A stretch of DNA of 64,000 nt, from assembly GCF_020594515.1 (NCBI RefSeq), contig NZ_JAJCTH010000005.1, positions 182,908 to 246,907 of the forward strand. The letters are read 5' to 3'. Positions 7,717-16,136 of the stretch are shown piece after piece. The position numbers and the translations under genes were made by a program. The notes under the pieces were generated by a model. The model did not search any database, was not told where the DNA came from, and saw only the letters and a list, made by a program, of their open reading frames with translations. The number at the start of each line of letters is the position of its first letter. Within the stretch, counting starts at the first letter, position 1. Source of the DNA: Rhodoferax sp. U2-2l (GTDB lineage Bacteria; Pseudomonadota; Gammaproteobacteria; Burkholderiales; Burkholderiaceae_C).

Positions 7717-9195
7717 TCATGCATGCACTCCCAATCCCAATTCTTCGCCCGCACGGTTCACGTGCGATACGGTCACCAAATTCTGTTCATCCTGGCGGGC
7801 CAGTTTTTCAGCCAGATCCCGCAAGCGCTTGGCCGCAGAAATCTGAATCAGCACGGGCTGACCCTGAATCAAATCACGCATACGCAATTGCGCGGCTTCT
7901 TGCCAAGCCGCATTCGGCACGACCACACCGCGTGCATGGGTCGGGTCGACACGGTCCAGATCAGAACCCAGCGGCAGGATGTGAAACAGGGCGTCAAACA
8001 GGCTGTTGCACACTTCCTGAATAAGATAAGTCGCCCCGCTATAACCCATGAAAGGGGTGCCAGTATGGCGACGGATGACAGCACCCGGAAAAGACGCCGG
8101 AATGAACGACGCACGCATGGGTCCGCCACCCGAAACTTCGCTCAGATACATGCGCTCGTTGTAACTCCCGAACATGATCAGCGGCGTTTGTGTCTTGCAC
8201 AACTCGCGAATTTTCTGGTTGTCAGTTTTGGCGCCAGCGGTGCGTGAGACACTGAACTTGCAGGGCAAACCCATCTCGACTTCCAGGAAGTTTTTCAGGC
8301 CACGTGCATACGTTTCGTTGGCCACGACAGCAAAACTGGCTGTCGAGAAAAAGTCCTGCGTCACTGAACGCCACAAATCCCACAGCGGTTTCAACGTGGT
8401 GTGCCGCTCACGCTCAATGAAAGGCTCGGGATTCAGACCCAGCAACTCTCCAAGCTTGCGTAAAAACTGTGTGGTGCTGTGCAGCCCGATGGGCGCTTGC
8501 AGGTAGGGTCGTTCCAGCGCTTCACACAGCATGCGGCCAAATTCGCGGTACATACAAATGTTGACATCCGCGTTCACCAGGTTGCCAACCTGTGACAAAT
8601 GGCTACCCAGCGGAAACACCATGTTGACTTCGGCGCCAATCCCCTCGACCAGACGACGTACCTCAGCCAGATCACTGGGAGAGTTGAACATGCCGTAGGA
8701 CGGGCCAATGATGTTGACACGGGGCTTCTCAGTCACCGGGCGATCACAAAGCGGCGTACGCGCGGGAATCTTGCGCAAGCCATACTCGCTCCAAAGCCAG
8801 TAGATGGCCCGGTTGGCACATTGCCATTGGTCTTCGTCAATCGTTCGCGGCAAAAACCGCAAAATATTGGTGCCCTCGGGCGTGACACCGCCACCGATCA
8901 TTTCTGAAATCGACCCGGTGACCACAACCGCTGGCAAATCCGGGTCCAACGTGGCATGGGCACGCTTCATTGCGCCTTCGGTGCCTTCGCGTCCCAGCTG
9001 CTCCTCACCCAACCCGGTCACCACAATGGGCAACTCATGGGGCGGCAGGGCGTCGGTGTAATGCAAAACCGATGTCACCGGCAGATTTTCACAACCCACC
9101 GGGCCGTCAATCACCACCTGCAGCCCTTTGATGGCCGTGAAGACATACACAGCCCCCCAATAGCCACCCGCGCGATCATGGTCCAAGATGTACAT
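7717..9195 (-). CDS. bchZ: Chlorophyllide a reductase subunit Z
   Basis: 492 residues. BchZ and BchY form the nitrogenase MoFe-like catalytic component that reduces ring B of chlorophyllide a with electrons from BchX. The N-terminus [19 protein letters not shown] and the segments [22 protein letters not shown] and [17 protein letters not shown] are family hallmarks. Its start shares one base with the bchY stop, so translation is probably coupled. It is last of the bchCXYZ run and leads into puf. Confidence 0.96.
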   Translation of the reverse strand: MYILDHDRAGGYWGAVYVFTAIKGLQVVIDGPVGCENLPVTSVLHYTDALPPHELPIVVTGLGEEQLGREGTEGAMKRAHATLDPDLPAVVVTGSISEMIGGGVTPEGTNILRFLPRTIDEDQWQCANRAIYWLWSEYGLRKIPARTPLCDRPVTEKPRVNIIGPSYGMFNSPSDLAEVRRLVEGIGAEVNMVFPLGSHLSQVGNLVNADVNICMYREFGRMLCEALERPYLQAPIGLHSTTQFLRKLGELLGLNPEPFIERERHTTLKPLWDLWRSVTQDFFSTASFAVVANETYARGLKNFLEVEMGLPCKFSVSRTAGAKTDNQKIRELCKTQTPLIMFGSYNERMYLSEVSGGGPMRASFIPASFPGAVIRRHTGTPFMGYSGATYLIQEVCNSLFDALFHILPLGSDLDRVDPTHARGVVVPNAAWQEAAQLRMRDLIQGQPVLIQISAAKRLRDLAEKLARQDEQNLVTVSHVNRAGEELGLGVHA

Positions 9196-10748
9196 CAGCC
9201 CATCTCCTCGGCTTTGCGCTTCTTGATCGCGCGATCCAGCTGACGCCGCGTCTCGATACGAAATTCGGGATACGCCACAGGCACATCTTCCCAGACGCCA
9301 GCTGTGTCGCCAGAGCCAACATTCTCGAAAAATGCTGTCATGGCTTCGAAGCGGGCCCGGTTCCCAATCGCAGACTGAACCACTTGAACCAACGAACCTG
9401 CACCAGCCACACCCATCAACGGACGGGCCGAGATCAAATTGGTGAAGTACAGCGCCGGAATCGACATCTGTTTGGCCTTTTGCACAACGGGCGTTGTCCC
9501 GATGGCCAGATCAGGGCGGAATTCGTCAACCGCTGCCATGTCTTGCTCAAGGGAAGCGCGAAACTGGACTTGCACACCTTTCGAGCGCAACCAATCGGCA
9601 TCATCTGCATTCCAACGTGTGGCCGGGCACGCGGTACCCACGTACTTCAGATCAGCCCCACACTCCACCAACAACCGGCCTACCAACAGCTCTGAGCCTT
9701 CATAACCACTCAGCGTGATACGGCCCGTGATGGCATTGGCGGACAACACAGCTTTGATAGCTGCCGCTGCCTGGGCTTTGGCCAGATCAATCTTGTCTTG
9801 TGCGACACCCGCGGCCTCACCGATGGCTTGCAGCCACGACACCGTGCCATCCAGCCCGACCGGTGCGGAGCCCACCACTGGGCGACCAGCAGCTTCAAAT
9901 TCACGCACGCTGGCGGTGTAAAACGGATGGATGGCGGCCACCGCCACACAATCCAGGGCAGCATAGAGCTCACGCCATTCACGGGTAGGCACCACTGGCC
10001 CGGCAGCAAGCCCCATGGGTGCCAGCAAATGGGCGATACCAACGGGATCAGCCGGAAACATTTCACCCAGCAAGGTCACGGTGGGCATGTCCACCACGCC
10101 ACCGCGTGGTGCCTGCACCGGGCCACTCTGGATCTCATGGCGGGCATACCGGAGCATCGCGCCCGCCAGCACATCTTTGGCCTCGGCATGGGTCGGGACA
10201 CCAAAACCGGGAACGTCAATACCAATGACCCGAACGCCGTTGATCTCTTTAGGCAACAGCTGCAGCGGCACACCGCTGGCGGTAGGCACACACAGGTTGA
10301 TGACCACAATCGCGTCCAGCGTGGCGGGATCAGCCTGCAGATGGACGGCCTCACGAATGTCTTCAAACAGCTTGCCGGTGACCAAGGTTTCCGAGTTGAA
10401 CGGCACGTACCCCACACTGCGCCGAGCGCCATAGAAATGCGAGGTGAAGGTCAAACCATAAACGCAGCACGCTGAGCCCGACAAGATGGTGGCGGTTCGC
10501 CGCATCCGCAAACCCACCCTGAGTGCACCAAATGCCGGGCACATGCTCTGCGGCTGATCATGCGGGCCCGCCTTGGCATCTTGCGGATAGTCTTTGGCGT
10601 ACTGCTTCAAGATGTCAGATTTACCTGCAGCCTTGGCGGCAGACAGCAGCTGTTCACCACCGGCATGGCAACCCATACCGTCACCCTCCAGTGCAGTCGC
10701 CTGCATCTGTGGTGTGGTTGCTGAAATGTTGGAAGCAGTGGCAGTCAT
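9195..10748 (-). CDS. bchY: Chlorophyllide a reductase subunit Y
   Basis: 517 residues, the BchZ partner in chlorophyllide a oxidoreductase. After a variable N-terminus with a Cys/His-containing [10 protein letters not shown], conserved stretches include [38 protein letters not shown] and the Cys-containing NLCVPTASG; these Cys positions match expected Fe-S ligands. It starts 3 bases after bchX and touches bchZ. Confidence 0.95.
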   Translation of the reverse strand: MTATASNISATTPQMQATALEGDGMGCHAGGEQLLSAAKAAGKSDILKQYAKDYPQDAKAGPHDQPQSMCPAFGALRVGLRMRRTATILSGSACCVYGLTFTSHFYGARRSVGYVPFNSETLVTGKLFEDIREAVHLQADPATLDAIVVINLCVPTASGVPLQLLPKEINGVRVIGIDVPGFGVPTHAEAKDVLAGAMLRYARHEIQSGPVQAPRGGVVDMPTVTLLGEMFPADPVGIAHLLAPMGLAAGPVVPTREWRELYAALDCVAVAAIHPFYTASVREFEAAGRPVVGSAPVGLDGTVSWLQAIGEAAGVAQDKIDLAKAQAAAAIKAVLSANAITGRITLSGYEGSELLVGRLLVECGADLKYVGTACPATRWNADDADWLRSKGVQVQFRASLEQDMAAVDEFRPDLAIGTTPVVQKAKQMSIPALYFTNLISARPLMGVAGAGSLVQVVQSAIGNRARFEAMTAFFENVGSGDTAGVWEDVPVAYPEFRIETRRQLDRAIKKRKAEEMG

Positions 10749-10751
10749 CGC

Positions 10752-11762
10752 TCAAGACTTGTCGTAAATGACTTCCAGGCTGGGCTTGACAACGTCGTGC
10801 CGTCCCACCATGTCAAAAGAGGTAGCTGGCTCCAGCACCACGTTGCGGCCCACCACATCGGCACTGAACAGACCTAACAATTGATCTTGCGTCTGGGGCT
10901 TGGGACGCACTGGCGGCGCCTCACCCACATTGATGGCGAGTTGCTCAAACATCGGGCCCCACTCGCCGCCCGGGATGCCAATGATTTCGTAACTGGCGCT
11001 TTTTCTGCGGATGTCTTCGTTGGCAGGGATCGCTGCCAGCACGGGAATGCCTGCATTGGCTGCAAAAGCGGCAGCTTCACCGGTGCCATCGTCTTTGTTG
11101 ATAACCATGCCAGCCACACCCACGTTGCCACCGAGCTTGCGGAAATACTCCACAGCCGAGCACACGTTGTTGGCCACATACAGTGACTGCAAGTCATTGC
11201 TGCCAACCACGATGACCTTTTGGCACATGTCGCGCGCAATCGGCAAACCAAAGCCTCCGCACACCACGTCCCCCAGAAAATCAAGCAAAACGTAGTCAAA
11301 ACCCCAATCGTGGAAACCGAGCTTTTCCAGCGTTTCAAACCCATGGATGATGCCCCGGCCACCGCAGCCGCGTCCGACCTCCGGTCCGCCCAGCTCCATG
11401 GCAAACACACCGTCGCGCTTGAAGCACACATCGCTGATGCTGACAGCCTGCCCGGCCAGCTTCAACCGTGACGACGTCTCGATGATGGTCGGGCAAGCCT
11501 TGCCACCAAACAACAAGCTGGTGGTGTCACTCTTGGGGTCGCAGCCGATCAGCAAAACTTTTTTGCCTTGTTGCGCCATCATGTAGCTCAAATTGGCCAA
11601 GGTAAAACTTTTGCCAATACCGCCTTTTCCATAGATCGCAATGATCTGCGTCTCTTTCGAGGGCGCGCCAGTTGACACTTCCGCCAACGGCTCAGCAGCT
11701 TCTTGCCGCAGCCGCTCGACAAACTTCACGGTCTGCTCGACAGGGGCACCCAAAGTGGTCAT
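10752..11762 (-). CDS. bchX: Chlorophyllide a reductase iron protein subunit X
   Basis: 336 residues, the nitrogenase Fe-protein-like ATP-dependent reductase that donates electrons to BchYZ. The P-loop YGKGGIGKS lies at about 44-52 and a switch segment with CDPKSDT at about 74-80. Cys133 (GRGCGGRG) and Cys168 (DVVCGGFG) are the expected ligands of the subunit-bridging [4Fe-4S] cluster. It overlaps the bchC stop by 4 bases. An N-terminal extension of about 38 residues before the P-loop domain is typical of BchX as opposed to BchL. Confidence 0.97.
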   Translation of the reverse strand: MTTLGAPVEQTVKFVERLRQEAAEPLAEVSTGAPSKETQIIAIYGKGGIGKSFTLANLSYMMAQQGKKVLLIGCDPKSDTTSLLFGGKACPTIIETSSRLKLAGQAVSISDVCFKRDGVFAMELGGPEVGRGCGGRGIIHGFETLEKLGFHDWGFDYVLLDFLGDVVCGGFGLPIARDMCQKVIVVGSNDLQSLYVANNVCSAVEYFRKLGGNVGVAGMVINKDDGTGEAAAFAANAGIPVLAAIPANEDIRRKSASYEIIGIPGGEWGPMFEQLAINVGEAPPVRPKPQTQDQLLGLFSADVVGRNVVLEPATSFDMVGRHDVVKPSLEVIYDKS

Positions 11763-12712
11763 GCGTTAGCACTCCAATCCATAATCATTTTCAAACACAG
11801 CGGGTCACCAAAGGCCACTTCGTAAGCAGCCAGCGCGTTTTTGGGCGACTGGTGGTGCGTGATCAAGCCGTCGAGCGATAGCCTGCCGGTATTGACCAAC
11901 TCCGTGACCGCCAACAGATCTGCCCGCTTCCATTCGGCCGCCGTGCGAATTTGGGCTTCACGCATGAACGCAGGGGCGTACGCGAAGTGGAGGTCTTGCT
12001 TGTAAAAGCCAGCCAACACCACTTCTCCGCCGGGAGCCAAACGCAAAATGAGCTTGTCGAGCAGGTTGCTGTCGCCGCTCACATCGTAAATAGCCTTGTA
12101 ATCCTTGCGCGGGTCATCATCAGGATGCACCACACGGTAACCTTCGGCACCATCCATGCGGACTGCTTGGGTTTCCCACACCGTGGGCTCGGGCGCACCA
12201 GCGGCCACCGTCAAGCGAGCCAACAGCCGCCCCATCACACCATGGCCCACAATCAGATCGGGCGAGGTGATCACTTCGCGTTTGCCACCACCCGCAACCG
12301 CGTGGTAGGCCGTCGCGGCCAAGGCCAACAACACCGCTTGTTCTCCCAAGCTCTCGGGAACTGGAATGGCACGCTCTTGCGGAACCACCAAATCAGAGGC
12401 TGAGCCGCCAAACAGGTTGCGCACACCTTGAAAACAGTTGGCACCCGGCAGAAAAACGCGTTGTCCAACTTTCAGGGTGCAATCACCCGCCACCTTGATG
12501 ACGCGACCGACCGTCTCATAGCCCGGAACCAGGGGATAACCCATCCCGGGGAAAGCCGGCATCGTGCCGTCCCAGAGCAACCTTTCGGTGCCCGTGCTGA
12601 TGCCGCTGTACTCCACCTGCACGTGAACCTGATGGTCTGCCAGCTCGGGCAAGTCCAAAGACTGCACCGACAGATGCTGCGGCTGTTGGAAGACGATGGC
12701 TTGTGCTTTCAT
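11759..12712 (-). CDS. bchC: Bacteriochlorophyllide a dehydrogenase (3-hydroxyethyl oxidation)
   Basis: 317-residue MDR-superfamily dehydrogenase that oxidises the 3-hydroxyethyl group to the 3-acetyl group of bacteriochlorophyllide a. It has YSGISTGTERLLWDG near the N-terminus, PGYETVGRVIKV, and a nucleotide-binding segment near VGHGVMGRLL. No Shine-Dalgarno sequence is visible before the ATG, and the mapped -10 places the start of transcription at the start codon itself. First gene of the bchCXYZ-puf run. Confidence 0.94.
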   Translation of the reverse strand: MKAQAIVFQQPQHLSVQSLDLPELADHQVHVQVEYSGISTGTERLLWDGTMPAFPGMGYPLVPGYETVGRVIKVAGDCTLKVGQRVFLPGANCFQGVRNLFGGSASDLVVPQERAIPVPESLGEQAVLLALAATAYHAVAGGGKREVITSPDLIVGHGVMGRLLARLTVAAGAPEPTVWETQAVRMDGAEGYRVVHPDDDPRKDYKAIYDVSGDSNLLDKLILRLAPGGEVVLAGFYKQDLHFAYAPAFMREAQIRTAAEWKRADLLAVTELVNTGRLSLDGLITHHQSPKNALAAYEVAFGDPLCLKMIMDWSANA

Positions 12713-12719
12713 GAATTTA

Positions 12720-12759
12720 ATTCTAGATTGACATTCACATTTGTCAACTTGAATTTACA
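12720..12759 (-). promoter_or_regulatory. bchC promoter with PpsR/CrtJ-type operator
   Basis: On the minus strand the palindrome TGTAAATTCAAGTTGACA (12759-12742) is a perfect TGT-N12-ACA. Its last six bases are a consensus -35 TTGACA (12747-12742). After exactly 16 bases comes TAGAAT (12725-12720), a 5/6 match to -10. Binding of an aerobic repressor of the PpsR/CrtJ family would block RNA polymerase directly. This drives bchCXYZ and, by readthrough, puf. Confidence 0.75.
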
Positions 12760-12786
12760 GTTTAATCTTGCTGTTAGGGTAAATAC

Positions 12787-13905
12787 TTAGATCGAGCCAG
12801 ATTTGCGAGCGACCAAGAGGCGGGTGTGGATAGGCATGGCATTGGGCACAAGCTCGACCCGCTCGAACCCCGTCTCGAGCAGCATGGCCTTCAGTTCACT
12901 GGCGGTTCTGTAGCGACCGGCCCCCATGGCCAGCAAGTACAAATGAAAGTACGCATCACCCAGCGGTGGGTCGCCGGGCTCCTGAGCCATGGGCTCCGCC
13001 AGCAAGAGACTGCCGCCAGCGGGCAACGCCTGGTAAATCCTTTTCATGATGCCCAGCACCGCGTCGTCCGGGTGGTCATGGGCGACACGCACCAGCGTGA
13101 TCAGGTCAGCCCCTTGGGGCAGGTCATCATGAAAGAAGCTGCCCGGGTGGTAGCGCATCCTGCCCTCCAAACCCAAGCTGACATGATTTTTCTGCGTCAA
13201 AGCCAAAACGGCTGGCAAATCAAACAACTGGAACTTGAGTTGTGGGTGCTGTTGCGCCACGGCCGCGACAAAACGCCCCATGCCACAGCCCACATCCATC
13301 ATGCAGCGGTGTTTCTGGAACGAATAGGCACTGAGGATTTCTTCAATCACAAAATTCTGGGAAGCGGCCATCAGCGCCGAATAGCGACCCACCTGATCGC
13401 CTTTGGCCACCGAATCCTGGGCCGGTGATTCTGAGTGGGCATAGGGCCAATAGCCGGCCATGCCACCTCGCCAGGTGTCGCGCAAAAATTCCAAGGGGTC
13501 GGCCATGTCGTGGTAGAGCAAATTGTTGTGCTCTACCATGGCCCGGATGCCTTCGTGCGCTGCCAAGGGTGCACCCAGGGCACCCAGCCCGATACGCTGC
13601 TGGCTTCTATGCTCCAACAACCGTAGCGCGATGGCAGACAGGATAAGTCGCTGCAACACCGGCGCGGGCACTTTGCAGCGCACTGACAGTTCCTCCAGCG
13701 TGGCAGGTGCCTCGCGCACCATCGAGAAAATGTTCAGCTTGACACAGGACAAAAGCACCTGCGAGTGAACGAACCCCGACATGAGATCGAACACCTGTTT
13801 GGTACGGCGGCGGGTGACCCACCGTGTCAGGGGATTCGAGATCGACATCCGGTACAGCCCGGGCCGGGTCATCAGGTCATCAATTTTTTGATGAATCCCA
13901 TCCAT
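12787..13905 (-). CDS. crtF: Demethylspheroidene O-methyltransferase
   Basis: SAM-dependent methyltransferase that adds the C1-methoxy group late in spheroidene synthesis. FDLMSGFVHSQVLLSC in the dimerisation domain, MDVGCGMGRF (SAM-binding glycine motif) and DLITLVRVAHDHPDD are visible. Start uncertain: ATG 13905 gives 372 residues; an in-frame GTG at 13962 gives 391, nearer some relatives. The open frame continues into crtE, but that part looks non-homologous. It follows crtE closely and is followed by the bchC promoter. Confidence 0.9.
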   Translation of the reverse strand: MDGIHQKIDDLMTRPGLYRMSISNPLTRWVTRRRTKQVFDLMSGFVHSQVLLSCVKLNIFSMVREAPATLEELSVRCKVPAPVLQRLILSAIALRLLEHRSQQRIGLGALGAPLAAHEGIRAMVEHNNLLYHDMADPLEFLRDTWRGGMAGYWPYAHSESPAQDSVAKGDQVGRYSALMAASQNFVIEEILSAYSFQKHRCMMDVGCGMGRFVAAVAQQHPQLKFQLFDLPAVLALTQKNHVSLGLEGRMRYHPGSFFHDDLPQGADLITLVRVAHDHPDDAVLGIMKRIYQALPAGGSLLLAEPMAQEPGDPPLGDAYFHLYLLAMGAGRYRTASELKAMLLETGFERVELVPNAMPIHTRLLVARKSGSI

Positions 13906-13996
13906 CCACGACTGACTTTTGATACCGGCGTGCGAGGGCCGGGCAAGATCCAAATTTTCCACAGCGGCTACCCAACGTTGGTCTGACGAAACCCGA

Positions 13997-14902
13997 TCAA
14001 GCGGACAGGCTTTGCGAGGCCGTGTGATGTTGCAAGCGGTATTGCGCAAAGACGTCGCTGGGAACCAGTCGCTCGGCTTCCCGGCGCACCAGTTGGCGCA
14101 GCAGTTCGCGGTGCGAGCACAGGGGAATGCTGGCAATGGCCGTTTCAATCAAGGCTTGGAAATGGGCCATGGCACCATCCAGCCCCAGTTCACTGGCGGC
14201 GCTGGGCCGATCATGCAACACATCCTGACCCGCTGGCTTGCCCAGCAAAATGGTCTGACCCATCACATCGCGGATGTCATCTGCCACCTGGTAGGCCTCA
14301 CCCAAGCTGGCGCCCAACGTGGCCCACGGACTGGCATCGCTGGCGCAGCACAACGCACCAGCACAGGTTGCCGCCACAAAGAGTGCGCCGGTTTTGGCAC
14401 GCTGGTACTGGCCCAGGTCGGCCTTGACTTCACATTCCCACGCTTGTCCAGCCACGATCCCTGACGGCAAACCCACACCAGCGCTCAAGTTCTGCATCAA
14501 TGCGACCAGCCGCGCCGGATGCGCCTGACCAGCATTCAACAAGACCTGGTAAGCCATGACGATCAAAGCATCGCCGGCCAGCAAGGCCAAAGGCTCACCG
14601 AACGCCTTGTGCACCGAAGGTCGCCCGCGGCGAATGTCAGCATTGTCAAAAGCCGGCATGTCATCGTGCACCAAAGAAGCGCAATGCATCAGCTCCACCG
14701 CACAGGCGGCTGCATCGGTCAGTTCGGGAACGTCTTCGCCACACGCCATGGCGACTGACATCACCAGTTGAGGGCGGACCCGCGCACCGCCGGAAAACAC
14801 GGCGTGACGCATCGCGTCGACCAATCTTGGAGGTGCACCCACACCCACAGCCCGCTCAAAGTGAAATTCAAGGGATTTTTCGGCACGCTTCAACAGATCC
14901 AT
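13997..14902 (-). CDS. crtE: Geranylgeranyl diphosphate synthase
   Basis: 301-residue polyprenyl synthase producing GGPP for carotenoids and possibly for the bacteriochlorophyll tail. The first Asp-rich motif is DDMPAFD at 80-86, the second is DDIRD near residue 217. GAGG stands 4 bases before the ATG. It is transcribed from a promoter whose -35 lies in a PpsR-type palindrome and heads the crtE-crtF unit. Other trans-prenyltransferases (IspA) have the same motifs, but the crtF/bch context decides. Confidence 0.92.
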   Translation of the reverse strand: MDLLKRAEKSLEFHFERAVGVGAPPRLVDAMRHAVFSGGARVRPQLVMSVAMACGEDVPELTDAAACAVELMHCASLVHDDMPAFDNADIRRGRPSVHKAFGEPLALLAGDALIVMAYQVLLNAGQAHPARLVALMQNLSAGVGLPSGIVAGQAWECEVKADLGQYQRAKTGALFVAATCAGALCCASDASPWATLGASLGEAYQVADDIRDVMGQTILLGKPAGQDVLHDRPSAASELGLDGAMAHFQALIETAIASIPLCSHRELLRQLVRREAERLVPSDVFAQYRLQHHTASQSLSA

Positions 14903-14917
14903 ATAGCCTCACTTTTG

Positions 14918-14935
14918 TGTCACGTTAACTTGACA
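14918..14935. promoter_or_regulatory. PpsR/CrtJ-type operator 1 (crtE-ppaA intergenic)
   Basis: TGTCACGTTAACTTGACA is a perfect TGT-N12-ACA palindrome with a fully symmetric GTTAAC core. Its right end is the -35 TTGACA of the plus-strand promoter, and it lies just downstream of the projected crtE transcription start. Confidence 0.75.
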
Positions 14936-14957
14936 TTTGTGCGTAACTATATATAAC
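14930..14957 (+). promoter_or_regulatory. Promoter towards the PpaA/AerR-type gene
   Basis: Plus-strand TTGACA (14930-14935), 16-base spacer, TATAAC (14952-14957). The -35 is the right half of operator 1. Transcription would start near 14964, giving a leader of about 250 bases before the regulator start codon. Confidence 0.55.
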
Positions 14958-14973
14958 GGTCAAAAGTTGTCAA
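14946..14973 (-). promoter_or_regulatory. Promoter of crtE-crtF
   Basis: Minus-strand TTGACA (14973-14968), 16-base spacer, TATAGT (14951-14946). The -35 is one half of operator 2. Projected start is near 14939, about 37 bases before the crtE ATG. Its -10 abuts the -10 of the plus-strand promoter, so the two cannot easily be occupied together. Confidence 0.65.
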
Positions 14974-14985
14974 CCAATATTTACA
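14968..14985. promoter_or_regulatory. PpsR/CrtJ-type operator 2 (crtE-ppaA intergenic)
   Basis: TGTCAACCAATATTTACA is a perfect TGT-N12-ACA palindrome. Read on the minus strand it ends in the crtE -35 TTGACA. Its centre is 50 bases from that of operator 1, about five helical turns, a spacing suited to cooperative binding by two repressor multimers (inference). Confidence 0.75.
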
Positions 14986-15216
14986 TTCTTGCGTTGTGCC
15001 ACACCCGACGATGCCCGTTGTCAAAACGACACATGCCTCCCGGTTGGTGACACACCCCACGTTGATTCACAATGAAAAAAGGACATCTTGCAAGCTTCGG
15101 ACCACCAAATCGCTGGCGCCTGCGGGTGTTGGCGTTACCATGGCTACGACCAAGACCAATTTTGGTGGGGTTGACTCGAGCGGATGACGCCAGCGCAGCA
15201 ACACACAGGGATAACC

Positions 15217-16053
15217 ATGCTCAACAGTACGACCCATTCAGCAGCTCCTCATGCCATCCCTGGGGCCTACGGCCAAAGCTCGGTGGATGCGTGTACAGGC
15301 TCGCTACGCAGTCTGATTGAGAGTCAGATCATCCCGCGTTTGCTTGAAGCCCATCCCCGTGTCGGTGATGTCAACGCCCCGGATGTCGAGCGTGACTACC
15401 AACCCACCGCGTCAGAGGTGACGGCATTTGCCGAACTGTGCATGGCCAATGAGCGTACCCAGGTGCTGACGTTTATCGAGAAGCTGCTGCTCGACAACGT
15501 GAACAACGACAGTATCTTTTTGAACCTGATCGCACCGGGGGCACGCCACTTGGGTTGGTTGTGGGAGCAGGAACGTGCCGACTTCACCCAGGTCACCATG
15601 GGCTTGTTGCAGATGCATCAGATCACCCACAGGATAGGTTACGAGCACCCGAGCGGTCCGCAGCAGGCGGGATCGTCCCGACGTGTCATGTTGGCCGGTG
15701 CGCCGGGCTCTCAGCACATTCTGGGCCTGGCCATGGTGTCAGAGTTCTTTCGCAAACATGGCTGGCAAGTGGTCGTGGACATCTCAACAACGCCCGCCGA
15801 GTTGTGTGCCACGGTCAAAAATGAATGGTTCGATTTGATGGGACTGTCGGTCGGCGTGACAGAGCAGTTGGATGGTCTGGCCGAGCTCATCGCCACCCTG
15901 AAGAAAAAGTCGCGTAATCGCGATATTCCGGTGCTGCTGGGCGGCCCGGCATTCCTCTTCCATACGGTTGACGCCAGAAGTCTGGGGGCAGACGGCATTG
16001 CCTCCGATGCCCTCGAAGGTGTTCAGATGGCCTCACTGCTGGTGACCAACTGA
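15217..16053 (+). CDS. ppaA: B12-binding photosynthesis regulator, PpaA/AerR type
   Basis: 278 residues. A helical N-terminal half with GWLWEQERADFTQVTMGLLQ leads into a cobalamin-binding Rossmann domain with SQHILG (resembling the B12 DxHxxG loop, His kept), LMGLSVGV and LLGGPAF. In Rhodobacter, AerR/PpaA binds B12, senses light and modulates the repressor CrtJ/PpsR; the same role is inferred. Start 15217 is chosen over ATG 15184 because AGGGAT precedes it and the upstream residues are not family-like. It diverges from crtE across two PpsR-type operators. No ppsR gene adjoins it. Confidence 0.85.
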   Translation: MLNSTTHSAAPHAIPGAYGQSSVDACTGSLRSLIESQIIPRLLEAHPRVGDVNAPDVERDYQPTASEVTAFAELCMANERTQVLTFIEKLLLDNVNNDSIFLNLIAPGARHLGWLWEQERADFTQVTMGLLQMHQITHRIGYEHPSGPQQAGSSRRVMLAGAPGSQHILGLAMVSEFFRKHGWQVVVDISTTPAELCATVKNEWFDLMGLSVGVTEQLDGLAELIATLKKKSRNRDIPVLLGGPAFLFHTVDARSLGADGIASDALEGVQMASLLVTN

Positions 16054-16136
16054 TCACCGCTGTGTCGACCCTGAACATGTCATCCAACCAGTCGCACCGC
16101 ATGCTCATCCGCGGCGTCTGATCATCCACTCGCCGT

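Noticed and set aside
14986..15216. Small open frames before the PpaA-type gene
   Set aside because: Starts lack ribosome sites and the products are not family-like; better explained as a leader.
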